DNA from: Mya arenaria
Lineage: Eukaryota > Mollusca > Bivalvia > Myida > Myidae
NCBI RefSeq assembly: GCF_026914265.1
Contig: NC_069135.1
Location: 1,319,001-1,383,000 of the forward strand
Length of the DNA stretch: 64,000 nt
Direction of reading: 5' to 3'
Numbering within the stretch: position 1 is the stretch's first letter; every line of letters begins with the position of its first letter. The notes under the pieces are model-generated. The model saw only the letters and a list, made by a program, of their open reading frames with translations. It had not been told where the DNA came from and ran no database searches. Positions 61,932-64,000 of this stretch are shown here, one piece after another. Both the position numbers and the translations under genes were made by a program.

Positions 61932-64000
61932 TCATTTTTTCTCCAGCACAAAATAATCATGTGGAACACTGGTGTCATTATCACGATGACAAGTTTCCGT
62001 ACTGTCCATTTCAGCGTCCTTCTTTTCCAGCACAAAATACTGGTGAGCTCCACCGGGATCGTTGTGCTCCTGGCTCCGTAAATCGCCGTCATCCTTTACA
62101 GCGGGTATCTGGTTGTATCCCGCATTCTGGCTTCTGTCGGCGTTCAGTGTCTGGTAGGCGCCACCTACGATTTTCGAAGAACTCGTGCTCGGTATGACGT
62201 CATTAGTGAGCTTGTTGTATCCGTATGTCGGTGATGTCACTGGAGCAAGTGACGAATTGGTGTTGGCATGATCGTAGCCGTACGCATTATACGTGTTTGT
62301 GCTGCCGACAGGTAGATCCATCGACTCGCTGTATATGTGTTGGGAGGCTGGTCGGCCACTGTTGGCATTTTGCGCTGTTGTAGCTGTTGCCCGGATGTCA
62401 GCAGGTAGGGAAGGGAGCGGCGCCAACGGAAGGGGTCGGGATTTCTGCTCGTTAGCATTCTAAATAAATTTAATAAAATTCCGTTAATAAAACCATAATT
62501 ACAAGATAAGCATCAAAGTTAATTCTGAGAAACCGGTTTGCCAGTGACTCCCTACAGGTCTATTTGTTGATTTGAGTACCAATCTACTACCAAAGGCTAC
62601 CCAACGTGTTTGTACCTGTATCAGTTCAAAGGAACATCCACTATGTATTTGTATTAAAAAATGCACATGCGATCACAATGTATGCTCACCGAGATTTCAT
62701 CATCTTCCAGATTTTCGTCGGAGCAGGTTTTCTTCTTGCCTGTCCTTACGGCTGATGCCTTTCTGAAAAAAAAAAACAATCCGAATGTATATTTAAAAAT
62801 AGATCTTCAGCAGTTCATTTCCTTCCTGATTACAGATAATATCGAAACCCTTTAAAACTGAGCACAGGACTCCAATTGAATAATGCGTATGCTATTGGGG
62901 GATTATATACAAGAACAAATTACAAACGAGCCATTAAATATAAACCATACATTGAAGCTATGGCCTATTATATGAAATATACAACAAACACAGATACTAC
63001 GGGAATAAGAAAATGTAGCCCATCAGATACTTAAAACAAAGATGTCGGATCAACTCACGCATGGACGGAGGGACAGCAGACGCAGAGAGCGGCGGTTGCC
63101 ACGGCTCCAAAGAACAGCCCGAGTACGAGGATCCCTAAGGCCGCCCCGACACTCACACCCGAGATTTCGCGTAGGGTCGTACAATCCTTTGGCGGACAGT
63201 CCAGTGCTGGACAGTCCTTAGGCTTCTTCTGTTCCGAAGGATTTCCTGCGTTAAAGTGTAATTTTATTGCAACATAACGAAAAAATATTAAAGTTTAAAA
63301 TTGAAGATACAATACAATGTCATTGTATAAGTTATTTTATTTTTGGAGGTCTTTATGGATATTAAACATACAGGCCTGGTGCGGCTTGGTTAAAGTTTAT
63401 TTTTCATAAAGACCTCTAGATAAAGGCTTAATTATAATGGTTGAAATCTTCTTTGTTTACTGACAAGGCACTCCCCTTTTAACACAAAATGTGTTCACCC
63501 CCTACCGTTGAACTATGTACCCGTAAGAGTCTGAGACAATATGAATACATTTATGTGTGCTTTGTTAATTCAACGTGTCTAGTTTTCCACATATTGTTTC
63601 CAGCATTGTTACATTGAAATAAGTTGCAATTGAAACTTATTTCAGATTAAAATTTACTACCGCATTTAAGATAGAGTTGTTGTTGTTGTTCGTTTTTTTT
63701 CTATATTTGAAAGTCGAATATTTAAAAAAAACACTGCCGTTCCATTAATTCAAAATATTTTAAACCATTAAAAGTGTGTAAATTAGCTCCCTTTGAAGCA
63801 AATTCGACCTTGGCTTTTAAAATTATTTTTACTCACATAAGAAAAGCCTGTGTCAAATCAGGGACAACCTAATTATAGATATCATAGATCACCTGATAGA
63901 GGTTAAAAACATCATTTTTATAAAGTCCGTGAAATGATATACAACACAACAGCCAAAGATCACCTATACGTTTAGAGCTTTACCTTCATCAGTTGGAGCT
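61932..64000 (-). CDS. Paralog C: receptor-like protein with twin-YFVLEK tail, 5' part beyond window
   Basis: Visible exons are 64000-63984 (partial; ends APTDEG-like), 63245-63059, 62762-62690 and 62459-61932, with the same phases as exons 5-8 of A and B. The stalk has an added copy of the cysteine motif (CPALDCPPKDC). The span reads GVSVGAALGILVLGLFFGAV, followed by CVCC. Exon 7 encodes KASAVRTGKKKTCSDENLED. The tail keeps HIYSESMDL, TYGYNKL, GAYQTLNADRSQ, GYNQIP and two YFVLEK motifs, and the last exon encodes 175 residues. The frame is intact. The signal peptide and cysteine-rich exons lie beyond the right edge. Role as for A and B. Confidence 0.85.

Overview
This is animal nuclear DNA, most likely from a bivalve mollusc. 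The genes are intron-rich with GT-AG splicing. Several dispersed repeats match families I recall from bivalve genomes: an ACAAGAGCTGTC-type element, elements running from TTTTAGCTC to CTCTTGTT, an AAAGCTG-foldback MITE, and a tRNA-derived SINE with a long conserved body. The species call is an inference. Most open frames longer than 60 codons are read-through of tandem repeats, not genes.

Left part (1-12.5 kb): two conserved housekeeping genes lie head to head. BAP1/calypso (minus strand, nine exons at 502-5905, 3' part beyond the left edge) encodes the UCH deubiquitinase domain with its Cys-His-Asp triad. TMA7 (plus strand, four exons at 9382-12099) is complete. A TIR element (7299-7760) and a 27/36-bp minisatellite (7981-8396) lie between them. 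From 12.7 to 16 kb there are tandem-core dispersed elements, followed by a 4.8-kb array of a 56-bp satellite (16.1-20.9 kb).

Right part (21-64 kb): three paralogous minus-strand genes, here called A (21621-29217), B (43165-50915) and C (61932 to beyond the right edge). I assembled complete eight-exon models for A and B by splice phase; both come to 365 codons. Each encodes a signal peptide, a small seven-cysteine ectodomain, a CPPQDC stalk, one membrane span followed by CVCC, and a tyrosine-rich cytoplasmic tail ending in two YFVLEK motifs. The tails are strongly conserved and the ectodomains are not, so this looks like a tandem family of signalling receptors with an ITAM-like tail. I do not recognise it as a named family.

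The cluster shows its duplication history. A and B carry related ~39-bp minisatellites in the same intron, all three genes share a 3'-UTR block, and the 56-bp satellite lies just 3' of both A and C. An extra copy of the upstream region (30985-31402) has no gene attached. Between A and B sits a 5.1-kb foldback element (37442-42573) bounded by a 9-bp direct repeat. It is built from GCGGCC-type repeats and two inverted arrays of a 44-bp satellite, and a second palindrome is nested in its right arm. Smaller palindromes, TIR elements, simple repeats and a decayed Ty3-like fragment fill the rest.
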